From contig NZ_JAMXQV010000008.1 in assembly GCF_024703995.1 (NCBI RefSeq), positions 248,001-312,000 of the forward strand: a stretch of 64,000 nt of DNA, given 5' to 3'. The DNA is from Amycolatopsis iheyensis. GTDB taxonomy: Bacteria > Actinomycetota > Actinomycetes > Mycobacteriales > Pseudonocardiaceae. The stretch's first letter is position 1. Each line of letters begins with the position of its first letter. This document shows, in pieces, positions 63,680 to 64,000 of this stretch. The notes under the pieces are model-generated. The model was not told the DNA's origin. It saw only the letters and a program-made list of their open reading frames with translations, and searched no databases. The translations under genes were made by a program, and so were the position numbers.

Positions 63680-64000
63680 TCCTTTTCCGGCAGTTCCCAG
63701 ACCAGCCCGATGCCGGTGTCGCCGCCGGAGTAGTCGTCTTCGACGGCCAGCAGCTCGGCCATCCGGGCCTGCCACCCGACGTTGGCGGGATGGTCCCGCA
63801 ACGCCGCCCGCATCGCCGCGTAGTCGTCCACTTCGACGACGTGGAAGAGGTCGAGACCGTTACGCCAGATCCGCCAGCTGCGCACTCCGGCCTCGCGCAG
63901 GGCAGTGTCCAGCTCGGGCGGGATCACGGCGTGGACGGACTCGTACTCGGCCTCTTTGCCGGGCTTCAAGCGGGTATGGAGGGCCACTCTTTGCGGTGCG
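63676..64000 (-). CDS. rhaM: L-rhamnose mutarotase-like protein (5' end beyond window)
   Basis: The frame encodes VALHTRLKPGKEAEYESVHA, SWRIWRNGLDLFHVVEVDDY and VGWQARMAELLAVEDDYSG, the pattern of RhaM/RhaU-type sugar mutarotases of about 105 aa, which interconvert sugar anomers. A GTG at 63987 could start it. The frame stays open to the window edge with PQR before that valine, and family members usually have a few residues before VALHTR, so the true start probably lies past 64000. It is coupled to the aldo-keto reductase downstream. Confidence 0.85.
   Translation of the reverse strand, partial: APQRVALHTRLKPGKEAEYESVHAVIPPELDTALREAGVRSWRIWRNGLDLFHVVEVDDYAAMRAALRDHPANVGWQARMAELLAVEDDYSGGDTGIGLVWELPEKE

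Overview
The window is chromosomal DNA of a high-GC actinobacterium. It is GC-rich throughout, uses GTG (and once TTG) starts freely, and packs genes with ATGA/GTGA overlaps. The gene families (SigD/ShbA-type ECF sigma factor, DUF5709, paired DUF202 proteins, tandem-duplicated Lrp regulator, actinobacterial iol and pca operons) point to Pseudonocardiales, most likely an Amycolatopsis-like organism. That placement is inferred from style and content, not from a search. No integrase, transposase, CRISPR array or phage gene was seen. The window reads as a chromosome arm rich in catabolic operons.

Left part (1-10.5 kb): the start of a kdp potassium-pump operon on the minus strand (kdpF-kdpA-kdpB, preceded by a 27-codon membrane ORF), then asnB. 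A run of regulator/target pairs follows: LysR//SnoaL-like, HxlR//MFS and TetR//SRPBCC. Each pair has a palindromic or repeated operator candidate between its divergent genes.

8.4-18.8 kb: a myo-inositol locus. LacI regulator and IolG-like dehydrogenase read left. IolE, a three-part ABC importer, IolC, an aldolase-like barrel, IolB and IolD read right. Two LacI-type palindromes lie in the shared promoter. iolA is not in the window. A duplicated Lrp regulator, a VOC protein and a DoxX-like protein follow.

20.8-29.9 kb: a stand-alone cytochrome P450 whose sequence closely follows the heme domain of CYP102 (P450 BM3), divergent from a TetR regulator across a 26-bp perfect palindrome. Next comes a three-gene set (secreted CBM32/FN3 metallophosphatase, MFS transporter, beta-propeller), a flavin monooxygenase-like protein and a membrane GGDEF protein.

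30-47 kb, all minus strand: a form II (AYRGAGR) CO-dehydrogenase-like molybdenum hydroxylase cluster (coxS-L-M-G, XdhC, VWA/CoxE, MoxR/CoxD, MocA). It is interrupted by a GT-C-like membrane protein and tRNA-Arg(ACG). Upstream lies a protocatechuate operon (pcaI-J-[37-aa ORF]-F-H-G-D-C and an IclR regulator) that lacks pcaB and has separate pcaD and pcaC.

47-55 kb: an alpha-galactoside system. A ROK repressor, an ABC importer without its own ATPase and a secreted GH27 form one operon, divergent from a cytoplasmic GH36. 55-64 kb: a secreted SGNH hydrolase, a hydroxyacid dehydrogenase/glycerate kinase pair, small conserved proteins (HesB-like, DUF5709, GtrA, DUF202 pair with an 84-bp minisatellite between them), the ECF sigma factor, and the end of an L-fucose/L-rhamnose-type operon (lactonase, aldo-keto reductase, RhaM) that runs off the right edge.

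Functions are read from motifs and remembered family features. No database search was possible.
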